Shown here: positions 16,111 through 26,239 of the stretch, in pieces
How positions within the stretch are numbered: position 1 is the first letter of the stretch
Layout: each line of letters begins with the position of its first letter
Source of the DNA: JACNKV01 sp964388155
GTDB taxonomy: Bacteria > Fidelibacterota > Marinisomatia > Marinisomatales > JACNKV01
Assembly (NCBI GenBank): GCA_964388155.1
Contig: CAYLYH010000024.1
Coordinates: 1-37,365, forward strand
Direction of reading: 5' to 3'
DNA: 37,365 bases
Notes under the pieces: generated by a model
What the model was told of the DNA's origin: nothing
The model's input: the letters and a program-made list of their open reading frames with translations, nothing else
The model's database searches: none
Position numbers and translations under genes: made by a program

Positions 16111-17910
16111 TTAAAAAACGTAGTGAGCGCCCAGTTGAATTTTCCATGAATCGATATCTTTAGGTGATTTATCCAGTGGAAACGCAATATCTGCCCTGAA
16201 GGGAAGTATAGGAGTAATTAACGTTAATCCGCATCCAATGTTCCACTCAATATTTGTGGTTGATATCGTGCTTTTGATATCTGACAATTGCCCGCCGTCT
16301 ATAAATACTTCACCTCCGAGTAACCAGAACAAGGGAAACCGTAATTCAAGATTCGTCATCACTCGTTTTACATCTCCAAACGGATCTCCGTTCTCATCAA
16401 CTCGAAATCGTAGCATATCCCACCCGCGAAGACTGGAACTTCCGCCTAAGTAGAACTTGTCGTATAATTCGGCTTCATCCGCTTCATCCCATCCAAAAAT
16501 CACACCATACTTCACCCTGCCGGCGAAGACGATATCACCAAGTAATGGAATATATCCGTTCAATCCTATATCTGTTTTAACAAAACTTCTGTTCCCGCCT
16601 AATATTCCTCCGACATTTTTTCCTTCCACGGTCAACACGACACCTTTCCTTGGGAAAAGCGGATCATCCGTGCCGTCTAACCGTCCGGTTATTTGTAAGG
16701 ATCGCTGTTGGATATCGTCTCTCATTCCTTCAGGCTCGATGAATTTTTCCCATCGAAGTCTAAATTCCAAATATGAATGTTCTTTATATTTTTTTATGGT
16801 CGAAAAGTTTAGTCCATATCGTTGGACGATTGGATCATCTTTTTTCCCATAGTTTTGAAATGATTCATAAAACACCCAAAGCTGTGTCGGAAGCCTTCGA
16901 TTGAACAGCCACTGATTCGCAAATCCCATCAACATACTTAACTTTGGATAGATATAATTATCTGTTGGAATTCCTTGTATACTTAATTTTGTGGAAAAAT
17001 TTGTGGTTGTTTTCCAAAGGCTCCTATTCTTCCAACTAACCTCAGCTCCGAATCCGGGTAGGGGTTCCGCTCCCTCATAATATTCAATGGGATATAATCC
17101 TCCCTCAGAATTTAACACACTGGGTTTATACTGATGTACTTCAATAATCAGATGAACAAGAGAGTCAGAATGTGGAATGGCTACAGAGCTTATTCCGGCA
17201 TAAGAAAAAACACCCGCTGTTAACAAATAACGTTGCGTAAGATCAATATCGTCTTTGTTATATAAATCTCCCGGTTTAAACATAATTTCCCGCTCAACAA
17301 TTGCCGTATCTAAATCGCCCAGTCCTTCCATCGAATATGATTGTATAAATACATCCGGTCCCTCAGAAATCAGAACAAGTACATCAACAGAATCACTCAC
17401 AGCATCAGAGATTTGAAATGCGGCTGTTAATTTCCCCCGTCGATGATATTGATCCTGTAAATTAGGAAGATTCATATTCGCTGTTACCGGATTGTAAGCT
17501 TCGCCAACTTTAAAACTTAAAATATCAGAGATCTTTTTGTCTGAGAGAATTGTGTTCCCTTCAATGCGGACTTCACGAATGAAATATTGTTCTCCTTCAG
17601 TAATCAAAAGAAACACATCTACCTTTCCGTTTTGTACAAACATAGAGTCATTAACCACAGCCCCCAGATATCCTTTGGAAAGGTATAAATTTTTAACACT
17701 GATTGCATCTAAGCGAAGTTTTCGACGATCAAATTTTATATTCCTTGAAAATATGTTTGGTTCTTTTGTTCGCAACGTTGAAAATATTTCCCGTTTGGAT
17801 ACAGCTTTCGCTCCTTGAATTTCAATTGTATTGACAAATAAATCCTTTTTTGTCTGCCCGATTAATAGAAAAGGGCATAAAAGCGTGAGGAAAAATCGTT
17901 TTGTTGACAT
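16111..17910 (-). CDS. tamA: Omp85-family outer-membrane protein, TamA-like
   Basis: 599 residues from the ATG at 17908-17910, chosen because it starts a signal peptide (MSTKRFFLTLLCPFLLIGQ). The open frame extends to 18081 but the extra 57 residues do not look like a secretion signal. Three POTRA-like domains follow at about 25-270 (repeated GN/GAKAVSKREI, EGNTILSDKKI and MEGLGDLDTAI starts). Then comes a 16-strand-type barrel with the Omp85 lid-loop motif GGSSSLRGW (about 489-497) and a final aromatic, HYVF. It inserts or assembles outer-membrane proteins. The tamB gene just upstream favours TamA over BamA, although three POTRAs would suit TamA and BamA has usually five. Confidence 0.85.
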   Translation of the reverse strand: MSTKRFFLTLLCPFLLIGQTKKDLFVNTIEIQGAKAVSKREIFSTLRTKEPNIFSRNIKFDRRKLRLDAISVKNLYLSKGYLGAVVNDSMFVQNGKVDVFLLITEGEQYFIREVRIEGNTILSDKKISDILSFKVGEAYNPVTANMNLPNLQDQYHRRGKLTAAFQISDAVSDSVDVLVLISEGPDVFIQSYSMEGLGDLDTAIVEREIMFKPGDLYNKDDIDLTQRYLLTAGVFSYAGISSVAIPHSDSLVHLIIEVHQYKPSVLNSEGGLYPIEYYEGAEPLPGFGAEVSWKNRSLWKTTTNFSTKLSIQGIPTDNYIYPKLSMLMGFANQWLFNRRLPTQLWVFYESFQNYGKKDDPIVQRYGLNFSTIKKYKEHSYLEFRLRWEKFIEPEGMRDDIQQRSLQITGRLDGTDDPLFPRKGVVLTVEGKNVGGILGGNRSFVKTDIGLNGYIPLLGDIVFAGRVKYGVIFGWDEADEAELYDKFYLGGSSSLRGWDMLRFRVDENGDPFGDVKRVMTNLELRFPLFWLLGGEVFIDGGQLSDIKSTISTTNIEWNIGCGLTLITPILPFRADIAFPLDKSPKDIDSWKIQLGAHYVF

Positions 17911-18244
17911 GATCTTGGGAATTAATTCTTCAAATGAATGTGCGGAAGATACGAAAAAATAAGACGGGTAAAAAGTATCAGCCTGCATTAGACACGAATT
18001 ACCCCGAAATAAAAAACCTGAATGGCTCGCAAAACACGCGGGATGTAAACACAAACACTCGAATTTACACGCCCGTGCCAATAGTATAAATGACCTACGT
18101 TTCGGGAAAGAGATATGAATATGTATTAAAGTATTTTTTAGTGTTTTTTTCTTTTACCTTCGTGTTGAGTCTTTACGAAATCCCGATTAATCGGGGAAAC
18201 TTCGTGATATTCGTGGCTGATATTCTTAATCCCGGGAGTTGAGA
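17911..18244. other. 334-nt tamB-tamA spacer with CCCGATTAATCGGG palindrome
   Basis: The spacer contains a perfect 14-bp palindrome (18182-18195) flanked by two CTTCGTG words (18158 and 18200) in the low-complexity style of other gaps. No gene, RNA or clear promoter was recognised. It is long for a tamB-tamA operon spacer, so tamA may have its own promoter. Confidence 0.5.
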
Positions 18245-21200
18245 TTAATAAGAGTATCGTAGGCGATATTTTGCATGGATTTTTCCATGTTGGTCCACGT
18301 TCCCGATGACCGAGAAGTAGCGATTCACTTTATACTCCATCCCAACCGCATGGCTTGGATTCGTCAAAGAAAAGGAACGTTTGTAAGCATAGTTCAAGGA
18401 TACGTTATCTGATAAACCGGCTTTTATAGTAAATTCTTCACCATTATTAGGGTTGATTAAATTTCCTGCACCATTGACACTGATGTCGTCCATTAATCCT
18501 AATTTGTCCAGCCCGCTAATTTGTAAAAATTTTCTATCTAACTGCTGCTCAAGCCAACTTCCAACTTTAGAGAAGGCTTGGGTACCAAATCCTGTAGAGG
18601 AAAATTCCTGCTCTTCAAATCGTTTGCCCCATGTTAACAATTCAAGGATATCGCTTTGAGAAAACCCACTTTCTGATGTTAAAATCAAGCGGGGATTATC
18701 CAAAGGACCGTTAAACGTAATGTCGATTTGTTCATTGTCAATTGACGTATTGGCAGCAATATCCAAATACGGATTAAAGCCCTTCTTTCCAAATGATAAA
18801 AAACCTTCCGTGATGGTAAAGATATCACTGGAATAATAAAATTTTCCTTCTTTGATAAAAACTTCTCCGGAAAAATCTGCAGGTGCATTTCCAATTTTTG
18901 TGATACTGATGTCCCCGCCAAACGATGCATCTATTTGATTATTTAATAACGTAAATTCACCTTCAATCGGAAATTTCATGCGATAATCCATAATAATTCC
19001 TTTGCGATTGTCTGAAATCTCCCCCACAGACGTTGCGGCAAATTCCTTAAACATTTCTACATCGAGGACAGTTACATCACCTGCAACTGTGAGTGTATCT
19101 TTACCTGAAATGTGGACATCAACATCTACGTCTCCGCTTAAGTCTTCAGTAATAGCAGAGAAATATATGTTCTTTCCTTTTGCAGAGACATCATATCTCG
19201 GTCGAAAGAATTGCGACATATCCAAATTCCCGGTAACGTGCAAATTGCAATTTTTCCCGGGTTGTTTGCGCAGACGCCCATTCATATCCGAAATCAATAA
19301 TTGGTTATTTTCCCATGTCCCGGAGCCGGACAAATTCTCAATTGGATATTCAAGTAAATTCGTATACAGCTGACTCTGTTCCAGTTTAAAGTATCCGTCA
19401 CGGATGAGATTTTCCCATGTTCCATAGATTTGCAGGGCAATATCAAAGTTCCCTTTTATGGAATCGATGGTGGATATATACTGTGAGAGAAACCACAATT
19501 CATCGCCTTTACCGGCGACATCAACCTGCACAGGATCTTTCAGAATTGCCCGCCCGAAATTTTCAGATCCAATATTAAAATCCATGGGCAAAGAGGCAGA
19601 ACCTATTAGATGTTTCTTTCCATAATTTGAGGAAAACGAAGTGAAATTCAAAAAATTACCATCGTAATTACCTTTCCCCTCCACGTGCCCCAACGGTAAA
19701 ACATCAAACATGGCATCATCGATATTCACATCAAAATCGAATGTCGTTTGGATATCGTTTCCACTCAGATTGTAATTCCCTGAGATGTGTCCGCCAAGAG
19801 TAAACCAATTGGGAATGAATTGTGTCAATACTTCGACGTTTAAGTTGTGAAATGATGATTTTATATTAAATGGAATTACCATCTTTGTTTTCTTAAGTGG
19901 AATTACCCCCGTGACCTGTGCACCGGTTAATCCACGATTGGTCAAACTAATTTCTTCCACATGCAATATACCGTCATGGATAAAAAATGATAAAACCAGA
20001 TCGTCAAACGATTGGTGAGCGAAACTTCCATTTTTTAAGGAAACATCTACTGCAATATCAATTGTTTTATCTGTTTTATTTATAGAGACTTCGCCAAAAG
20101 TATTTCCCTCAACATTCATTCGATCGTCTTCAACAAAATATGAAAATATATTCGCATCAATATTGGACAGTTTAATCAATCCATCCATGCCATGGTTCAT
20201 AGAAAAATACCCTTCTGCAATTCCGTCATCTACATGCAGAGCAAATGGTTTTATTTCGATTTTTTCTTTTGTATACCTTAACTCTATTGGTTTCGGATTA
20301 ATTAAAAAATGATGATCATACATTAACTGAACCCGATCAATTACCCATCTCTTTCCTTCTAAATAATTTCCTGATAATTGTAAGTAATTATCTCCGGAAA
20401 TAATATGTACATTTTCAAGCTCTATTCTTTCAGGATGAAACGCCACATCGATTGTCCCATTATCCAAAATGTATTTTTCATTCTTTCCCTGCCACGCACC
20501 ATTCTTAAAATGAAATCGTGTGTATCCATCGGTTACCTGAAATCCATTATTCACATTCAGAATAAATGCCGCCGATTCGAGATAGAAACCCTTATACACA
20601 ATATTTTTACATTGGATCTCTCCTCGGATATGAAAACCGTCAAATGGACCGGTAAGTTCCAATGACCCTGTTGCGGTACCTTCCTCTAAAGAATCTGCCC
20701 AAAAATTATTAATTAAAAATATATCCGCATCCTGTAAATCCATGTGTAAATCAAGAGAATCTAATCGAAAATCTGCAAACCCCTGAATTTTTAAAGAGCT
20801 TGGACCCACCGAGACATAAAGTGGATCCAAGAACCTCAAAACACTATCGTGATATGCAACAGACCCGGATAAGGATATTGCATCTTTGGTATATAATTCA
20901 GATTCCAGAACTTCCATGGTAAGTGTAACATCTGTAATTTGACCTTCCACTGCTGAACCGTCAAGCAGTAAGACTCCGTTCAAATTCGTCTTACGCTGAT
21001 CCAAAAGCCATTCACCTATATCAAAATTGGATAAATGAACACGACTTGTCACCCTCCCTGAATGTTCAACCAACCCGGTTATTGACAATTCCGCTTGTTC
21101 ACTTTTCATTTGAAGACGATCCAGAAGAAGATGGTCTTCTTTATTGTGAAATAAAAACTTACCGGCCATATCTAAACCTAAATTATTTTTCAGAGACAAA

Positions 21201-22015
21201 TCTCCCTTTACCGTTTTGAAGTCAGTATCAATAATGACTCTGCCGGATAATTGTGAAAATTTTGGTTTAAGCGGTACTTTTTCAAACAATTGTTCTGGAA
21301 CTGAATAGTCCAGAAATCTAATGTCTGCTAATAATTTTTTCTCCGTATCCCAGGAATAAAGCACTTCACCATCAAACGGAATGGAAGATATTTTTCCTTG
21401 AAGTGGGGAAAGCAACATGTGGTTTTGAGTAATTTCAACAACCGCTTCTTCAATATCGAGATTCATTAGGGAGTCTTCGTCCGTCGCCTTTAGTCCGGAA
21501 ATTATTAGGACGAGATTTTCATCTTGTTGCAATATAGAGCCGGATAAATTAATATTCAGAGACAGCGTAGAATCAATCGATGGCAGATACACATTACCGT
21601 CTAACTGTAGACGATGTATTTGGTACGGGATTGTCAACGGCATTGGAGCGGATTTGATACTGTATGTGGTGTCGCTTTTATGTTGATCTAAAACAACAGA
21701 GAATTTATTTACACTTAATTCGTCGATTATTGGAGCGCCGGTGAAAAAAGAAAGCAGCCCTAAATCAACCGAAAAAGTCGGGATGTGAATTTCTGTTTCA
21801 TTCTCTCGGCGAAAATGAATATTCTCTCCTGACACACTCGAAAATACATGACCCTCCAACTTGGCAATTGAAATCGTCCAGCCTTTATCCTTTAGTATAT
21901 GTGTATTCAGATAAGATTCAATTTCTCCTTTCCAGATTGCCGGGTATAACAGCAGTACACCTCCGAGACACAGAAAGAGCAGGATGGAAAATAGGATTTG
22001 AATAACGCGTTTCAT
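18245..22015 (-). CDS. tamB: TamB/DUF490 (AsmA-like) envelope protein
   Basis: 1256 residues. An N-terminal signal anchor (about 5-27) is followed by a very long beta-rich AsmA/TamB repeat region. The C-terminal DUF490 domain (about 1000-1256) shows SGEVFIKEGKFYY, a strand repeat NEQIDITFNGPLDNPRLILTS in parts, FSQSDILELLTWGKR (about 1135-1149) and a final beta strand HAKYRLRYSY. TamB spans the periplasm from the inner membrane, works with TamA in outer-membrane assembly, and the family is implicated in phospholipid transport. The length matches E. coli TamB. dnaK lies upstream, separated by a terminator. Confidence 0.93.
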   Translation of the reverse strand: MKRVIQILFSILLFLCLGGVLLLYPAIWKGEIESYLNTHILKDKGWTISIAKLEGHVFSSVSGENIHFRRENETEIHIPTFSVDLGLLSFFTGAPIIDELSVNKFSVVLDQHKSDTTYSIKSAPMPLTIPYQIHRLQLDGNVYLPSIDSTLSLNINLSGSILQQDENLVLIISGLKATDEDSLMNLDIEEAVVEITQNHMLLSPLQGKISSIPFDGEVLYSWDTEKKLLADIRFLDYSVPEQLFEKVPLKPKFSQLSGRVIIDTDFKTVKGDLSLKNNLGLDMAGKFLFHNKEDHLLLDRLQMKSEQAELSITGLVEHSGRVTSRVHLSNFDIGEWLLDQRKTNLNGVLLLDGSAVEGQITDVTLTMEVLESELYTKDAISLSGSVAYHDSVLRFLDPLYVSVGPSSLKIQGFADFRLDSLDLHMDLQDADIFLINNFWADSLEEGTATGSLELTGPFDGFHIRGEIQCKNIVYKGFYLESAAFILNVNNGFQVTDGYTRFHFKNGAWQGKNEKYILDNGTIDVAFHPERIELENVHIISGDNYLQLSGNYLEGKRWVIDRVQLMYDHHFLINPKPIELRYTKEKIEIKPFALHVDDGIAEGYFSMNHGMDGLIKLSNIDANIFSYFVEDDRMNVEGNTFGEVSINKTDKTIDIAVDVSLKNGSFAHQSFDDLVLSFFIHDGILHVEEISLTNRGLTGAQVTGVIPLKKTKMVIPFNIKSSFHNLNVEVLTQFIPNWFTLGGHISGNYNLSGNDIQTTFDFDVNIDDAMFDVLPLGHVEGKGNYDGNFLNFTSFSSNYGKKHLIGSASLPMDFNIGSENFGRAILKDPVQVDVAGKGDELWFLSQYISTIDSIKGNFDIALQIYGTWENLIRDGYFKLEQSQLYTNLLEYPIENLSGSGTWENNQLLISDMNGRLRKQPGKNCNLHVTGNLDMSQFFRPRYDVSAKGKNIYFSAITEDLSGDVDVDVHISGKDTLTVAGDVTVLDVEMFKEFAATSVGEISDNRKGIIMDYRMKFPIEGEFTLLNNQIDASFGGDISITKIGNAPADFSGEVFIKEGKFYYSSDIFTITEGFLSFGKKGFNPYLDIAANTSIDNEQIDITFNGPLDNPRLILTSESGFSQSDILELLTWGKRFEEQEFSSTGFGTQAFSKVGSWLEQQLDRKFLQISGLDKLGLMDDISVNGAGNLINPNNGEEFTIKAGLSDNVSLNYAYKRSFSLTNPSHAVGMEYKVNRYFSVIGNVDQHGKIHAKYRLRYSY

Positions 22016-22069
22016 GCTGGAATTGATGTTATCAACACTACGAAATTACGTGAGATGAGTTCCAAAAAC

Positions 22070-22103
22070 AAAAAAAGCGTTCCGTCGGAACGCTTTTTTT
22101 ATT
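22070..22103 (-). terminator. Rho-independent terminator after dnaK
   Basis: Perfect hairpin GCGTTCC-GTC-GGAACGC (22077-22093) extended by A:T pairs on both sides, with a T tract on either strand, 15 nt downstream of the dnaK stop. It should end dnaK transcription and isolate tamB. Confidence 0.92.
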
Positions 22104-22117
22104 TTGACATTTATTCC

Positions 22118-24031
22118 TTAATCAACGACTTCGAAGTCAGCATCTTCAATTTCATCATCATCTTTTTTATCTTTTTTAGATGAAGAATCTTGCTTTGGAG
22201 GCTGTTCTTCCTGTTGGGGTTCTCCCTCAGGTTTTGCAGATTCATACATTTTCGAAGCAACAGCGTTCCAAGCGGTATTTAACTCATCCATCGCTGTTTT
22301 GATATCGGCGACATTTGAACCTTCCAAGGATTTTTTCAACTTCTCAACTGCTGTATTAATGGGAGTTTTATCTTCATCCGACAGTTTATCTTCATATTCT
22401 TTCAGATTTTTCTCCGTCTGATACACCAGTTGCTCTGCTTGGTTTCGTGCATCAACAGCTTCACGTTTTTCTTTATCCTCTGATTCGTGTTTCTTGGCAT
22501 CATTTACCATTTTTTCAACTTCTGTATCAGACAGCCCGGTTGAAGCTTCAATGCGAATACTTTGTTCTTTTCCGGTGGCTTTATCTTTTGCACTAACGTT
22601 CAAAATACCATTCGCATCGATATCAAATGTAACCTCAACCTGAGGAATCCCTCTCTGAGCCGGTGGAATTCCATCCAAATGGAAACGTCCAATCGTCTTA
22701 TTATCCACGGCCATTTCACGCTCACCCTGCAACACATGTATTTCCACGGTCGTCTGATTATCAGCCGCGGTACTAAATACCTGAGATTTTCGTGTCGGAA
22801 CGGTCGTATTTCTTTCAATAAGTTTCGTGCTGACATTCCCAAGCGTCTCAATCCCTAACGAAAGCGGTGTCACATCCAACAGGAGAATATCATCCACATC
22901 ACCGGCTAAAACGCCCCCCTGAATTGCGGCACCAACGGCAACAACTTCATCCGGATTCACGCTTCGATTTGGTGCTTTACCGAAGATGGCTTTTACTTTT
23001 TCTTGAATAGCCGGCATCCGTGTGGATCCTCCGACAAGAATAACTTCATTAATTTCTGATGCAGACATTCCGGCGTCTTTTATCGCCTTTTTACAGGGAT
23101 TAACCACTCGCTCGATCAGATCACTTGCCAATTCTTCAAATTTGGCACGACTCAATGAGAGGTTTAAATGTTTAGGTCCTGATGCATCGGCTGTAATAAA
23201 AGGCAGATTGATATCTGTCTGTTTTGAACTGGAGAGTTCTTTTTTTGCGGCTTCGGCGGCATCTTTTAATCGTTGAAGAGCCATCGGGTCCTTTTTTAAA
23301 TCTACGCCATCACTTTTTTTGAATTCAGAAGCAATCCAATCAATAATTTTTTGATCAAAATCATCTCCGCCTAAATGGGTGTCGCCATTTGTAGATTTTA
23401 CTTCGAACACGCCATCACCAAGCTCTAAAACCGAAACATCGAAGGTTCCGCCTCCGAGATCAAACACTGCGATTTTTTCATCATGCTTTTTATCCATGCC
23501 GTATGCAAGAGAGGCGGCCGTAGGTTCATTAATAATACGACGGACATTTAGACCGGCAATTTTGCCTGCGTCTTTCGTCGCTTGACGTTGAGAGTCATTA
23601 AAATACGCAGGAACGGTAATAACCGCTTCTGTTACGGTTGTTCCCAGGTGTTCTTCAGCTGTTTGTTTCAGTTTTTGTAAAACCATAGCGCTAATCTCAG
23701 GTGGAGTATATTCTTTCTCTCCCACTTTTACCAAGACAGCACCGCCTTTTGTTTTTCCAACTTCATAAGGTACCTCAGCCATTTCATTTCCAACTTCACT
23801 CCGCATTCTTCCCATAAATCGCTTGATCGAGGATACCGTGTTTTGTGGGTTTGTTACTGCCTGCCTTTTGGCCGGCTGACCAACAAGACGATCTCCACTT
23901 TTAGTGAATCCAATCACAGACGGTGTTGTCCTGCCACCTTCCGGGTTCGTAATTACGGTAGGTTCTCCACCTTCTAACACCGCTACACATGAATTTGTTG
24001 TTCCTAAATCAATTCCAATAATTTTTCCCAT
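22118..24031 (-). CDS. dnaK: Chaperone DnaK (Hsp70)
   Basis: 637 residues, canonical. GIDLGTTNSCVAVLEGG (about 5-21) is the phosphate-binding start. AYFNDSQRQATKDAG, NEPTAASLAYG, FDLGGGTFDVS (about 194-204) and GGSTRMP give the ATPase domain, and the substrate domain and acidic tail (DADFEVVD) are intact. It folds and protects cytosolic proteins with DnaJ and GrpE, neither of which is in the window. The Shine-Dalgarno is TAGGAG. No CIRCE element (TTAGCACTC inverted repeat) is seen in the 327-nt upstream gap, so HrcA control is not supported here. Confidence 0.98.
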   Translation of the reverse strand: MGKIIGIDLGTTNSCVAVLEGGEPTVITNPEGGRTTPSVIGFTKSGDRLVGQPAKRQAVTNPQNTVSSIKRFMGRMRSEVGNEMAEVPYEVGKTKGGAVLVKVGEKEYTPPEISAMVLQKLKQTAEEHLGTTVTEAVITVPAYFNDSQRQATKDAGKIAGLNVRRIINEPTAASLAYGMDKKHDEKIAVFDLGGGTFDVSVLELGDGVFEVKSTNGDTHLGGDDFDQKIIDWIASEFKKSDGVDLKKDPMALQRLKDAAEAAKKELSSSKQTDINLPFITADASGPKHLNLSLSRAKFEELASDLIERVVNPCKKAIKDAGMSASEINEVILVGGSTRMPAIQEKVKAIFGKAPNRSVNPDEVVAVGAAIQGGVLAGDVDDILLLDVTPLSLGIETLGNVSTKLIERNTTVPTRKSQVFSTAADNQTTVEIHVLQGEREMAVDNKTIGRFHLDGIPPAQRGIPQVEVTFDIDANGILNVSAKDKATGKEQSIRIEASTGLSDTEVEKMVNDAKKHESEDKEKREAVDARNQAEQLVYQTEKNLKEYEDKLSDEDKTPINTAVEKLKKSLEGSNVADIKTAMDELNTAWNAVASKMYESAKPEGEPQQEEQPPKQDSSSKKDKKDDDEIEDADFEVVD

Positions 24032-24358
24032 TTTTAACTCCTATTTTTTAAAATAATTTTTCTTATGATATTTTAGACAAAATACATGCCAATAAACATT
24101 ATCAGCCTATCTGGCAGAAAAATATGTCATTTATCTTTTGTTATGGCAGAGAGAGTCGTAAAAACACTAAATAATAAAACTAAAATCCAAATACACAACA
24201 GATCCTAAATGCCATTAAGGTCATTTGACATCGTAAAAATACAAAATATTTGCACCATATTTTCTGCCTTCTTACGCCTTCTACGTCGGCGTAGAATTGA
24301 TATTTATCCTGTGAAATGTGGAGCAGATTTATAGCAGGACAGTTAATTTACTCCAAAG
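24032..24358. other. 327-nt dnaK upstream region with nested hairpin
   Basis: No gene is seen. At 24273-24296 two alternative stems overlap: TTCTACG-TCGG-CGTAGAA and TACGCC with GGCGTA. A looser TGCCA/TGGCA pair lies near 24090-24115. Neither has a T tract. A dnaK promoter must lie here, but no convincing -35/-10 pair could be assigned. Confidence 0.4.
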
Positions 24359-25027
24359 TTAGTATAAAATTAATTTTCCGCTTTCCAATACAAATTGCTT
24401 GTTGCCTAAAGTGGCTACATGTTCATCATGTGTTGTCAATACCATTGTTTGTTGAAAGTCGCGGCAAATATCTTTAAATAAGGTCAATAATCTTTCTGCA
24501 TTTCGTTTATCCAAATTCCCCGTAGGTTCGTCTGCCAAAATCAAACTCGGTCTATTAATCAATGCTCGTAAAACCGCAACCCGCAACCGCTCTCCACCAG
24601 ACAGCTGAGAAGGATAATGATCCATGCGATCTGTTAACTCAACATATTTAAATAGTTCGTGTACATGTTTTTCGGCAGAGGATAGATTTCCTAAAATGCG
24701 TGCGGGAATCAACACATTCTCGATAGCAGTAAACTCCGGGAGTAAATGATGAAATTGGAACACAAACCCGATATGCTGATTTCGCAGTTTGGACAGAGAT
24801 TCATCATCCAGAGAATTCACGTTTTGTCCGCGAACGATAATCGTCCCGGAATCTGCTGTGTCCAACGTACCCAAAATATTTAACAGAGTGGACTTCCCTG
24901 AGCCTGACGGTCCCATAATCGTAACAATTTCACCCTTATCAACCACCAGATCTAAATTTTTCAGAACCGGAAGTTCACGAGAGCCATTACGGAAAGATTT
25001 TGATATGTTTTTTGCGTCTAAAATCAT
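24359..25027 (-). CDS. lolD: LolD-type ABC transporter ATPase
   Basis: 222 residues, typical LolD/MacB-class ATPase. Walker A is GPSGSGKST (about 39-47), the Q-loop region is VFQFHHLLPEFTAIENV, the ABC signature is LSGGERLRVAVLRAL (about 140-154, with L where Q is usual), and Walker B is LILADEPTGNLD. It powers release of lipoproteins from the inner membrane. It overlaps the second permease gene by 4 nt (ATGA), confirming one operon with the two LolC/E-type permeases. MacB-like export of another substrate is less likely given two separate LolC/E permeases. Confidence 0.92.
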   Translation of the reverse strand: MILDAKNISKSFRNGSRELPVLKNLDLVVDKGEIVTIMGPSGSGKSTLLNILGTLDTADSGTIIVRGQNVNSLDDESLSKLRNQHIGFVFQFHHLLPEFTAIENVLIPARILGNLSSAEKHVHELFKYVELTDRMDHYPSQLSGGERLRVAVLRALINRPSLILADEPTGNLDKRNAERLLTLFKDICRDFQQTMVLTTHDEHVATLGNKQFVLESGKLILY

Positions 25028-26217
25028 TTTTCGATATGCACCGCATCCTTTGGAAGTATCAACACCGCGCGTTTTGCGGCTGATAACGAGGACAAACTTA
25101 TTAACAGAATGGCTATCATCGGAACAAGAATCACATCAATCGGAGTTAATATCATTGGAAGTGTATCCATAAAATATACATCTTCCGGAAGCGGGAGAAC
25201 ATTAAAATAATATTGCGTTCCGACGATGAGCAAACTCAGCACCAAACCGATCGATACTCCGATACTGCCGATCATTAAACCTTGCTTAATTAGAATAGAC
25301 CGAATTGTCGACGACGTGGCTCCTATTGTTCGCAAGATACCAATTGGTCTTATTTTCTGTACCGTAATTAAGACCAATGTTGAGGTCAGATTAAATGATG
25401 CTACAAGGATAATCAGGCTCAGTACGGCAATAGCACCGACACGCTCCATTTTCATTGCCTGAAACAACCCCTGATGAATTCTATCCCAACTTCTTGTCGT
25501 TATGCTCGGATAGTCCGCATTCAGTTCTAATCGAGTCATCTCCATCGCAGATGCATCCTCAAACCGGAGATCAACACCGTCATAACCTCGTTTTCTTGTA
25601 AATAATTTTTCCCCGATTTTTAACGGGATGAATACTAATCGGTCATCGTAGTCCAAAACATTTGCGCTGAAAATTCCGGCAACGGTTGCCTGTATACGAT
25701 GTGGAAGACCGAACGTAGACGGTTGATCTATCGGACTCATTAACATCACCGTATCACCGATATGCACATCCAAGCGATTTGCCAACAGCCGCCCAATGAC
25801 CACAGCATCTGAAGATACATCCACTGTGGCAAATTCCGAATTTATTTGGTAAAACTCTGTCAGCCTATTCATCTCCACTGCTTTAAATGTCACCAACTTC
25901 GGAGATTCTCCGGCTCCATGGATTAACCCTTTTCTCTCCATAAACGGCATTGTTTCAACGGTTGTTTTTTTTGTTAAATAATTTGTAGAACACTCCGTAA
26001 GAGTTTTTTCATTTGCGGACAAACGAAGATCTCCTTCAAATCCGCGTATTTTTTCGGTAACACGCTGTTCAAAGCCGTTCAGCACCGCCATAGATAACAC
26101 CAATGAGAAGCTGCCAACCGCCATACCAATGATGGCAATCCATCCGGTAAACTTACTCACGCCCGACTCTTTTCCGCCAAGAAGGAAGCGTTTAGCAATA
26201 TAGGTGGAGAGCTTCAT
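25024..26217 (-). CDS. LolC/LolE-type lipoprotein-releasing permease (second)
   Basis: 397 residues. An N-terminal helix (IAIIGMAVGSFSLVLSMAVLNGFE, read in parts, about 27-50) is followed by a large periplasmic MacB-like domain (about 55-250). Three helices follow, with the typical RPIGILRTIGAT motif (about 287-298). LolC/E families share this topology, and LolC versus LolE cannot be assigned by eye. It pairs with the permease encoded at 26240-27445 and the ATPase at 24359-25027. It recognises lipoproteins at the inner-membrane surface for handover to LolA, which is not in the window. Confidence 0.9.
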   Translation of the reverse strand: MKLSTYIAKRFLLGGKESGVSKFTGWIAIIGMAVGSFSLVLSMAVLNGFEQRVTEKIRGFEGDLRLSANEKTLTECSTNYLTKKTTVETMPFMERKGLIHGAGESPKLVTFKAVEMNRLTEFYQINSEFATVDVSSDAVVIGRLLANRLDVHIGDTVMLMSPIDQPSTFGLPHRIQATVAGIFSANVLDYDDRLVFIPLKIGEKLFTRKRGYDGVDLRFEDASAMEMTRLELNADYPSITTRSWDRIHQGLFQAMKMERVGAIAVLSLIILVASFNLTSTLVLITVQKIRPIGILRTIGATSSTIRSILIKQGLMIGSIGVSIGLVLSLLIVGTQYYFNVLPLPEDVYFMDTLPMILTPIDVILVPMIAILLISLSSLSAAKRAVLILPKDAVHIEK

Positions 26218-26239
26218 AATTCCTTATCGTGATCTTTCA

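Noticed and set aside
16111..18081. Longer tamA starting at 18081
   Set aside because: The extra 57 residues are cysteine/histidine-rich and unlike a signal peptide, while the ATG at 17910 opens a normal secretion signal.
24032..24358. A CIRCE (HrcA) element for dnaK
   Set aside because: No TTAGCACTC-N9-GAGTGCTAA or close variant is present in the upstream region on either strand.
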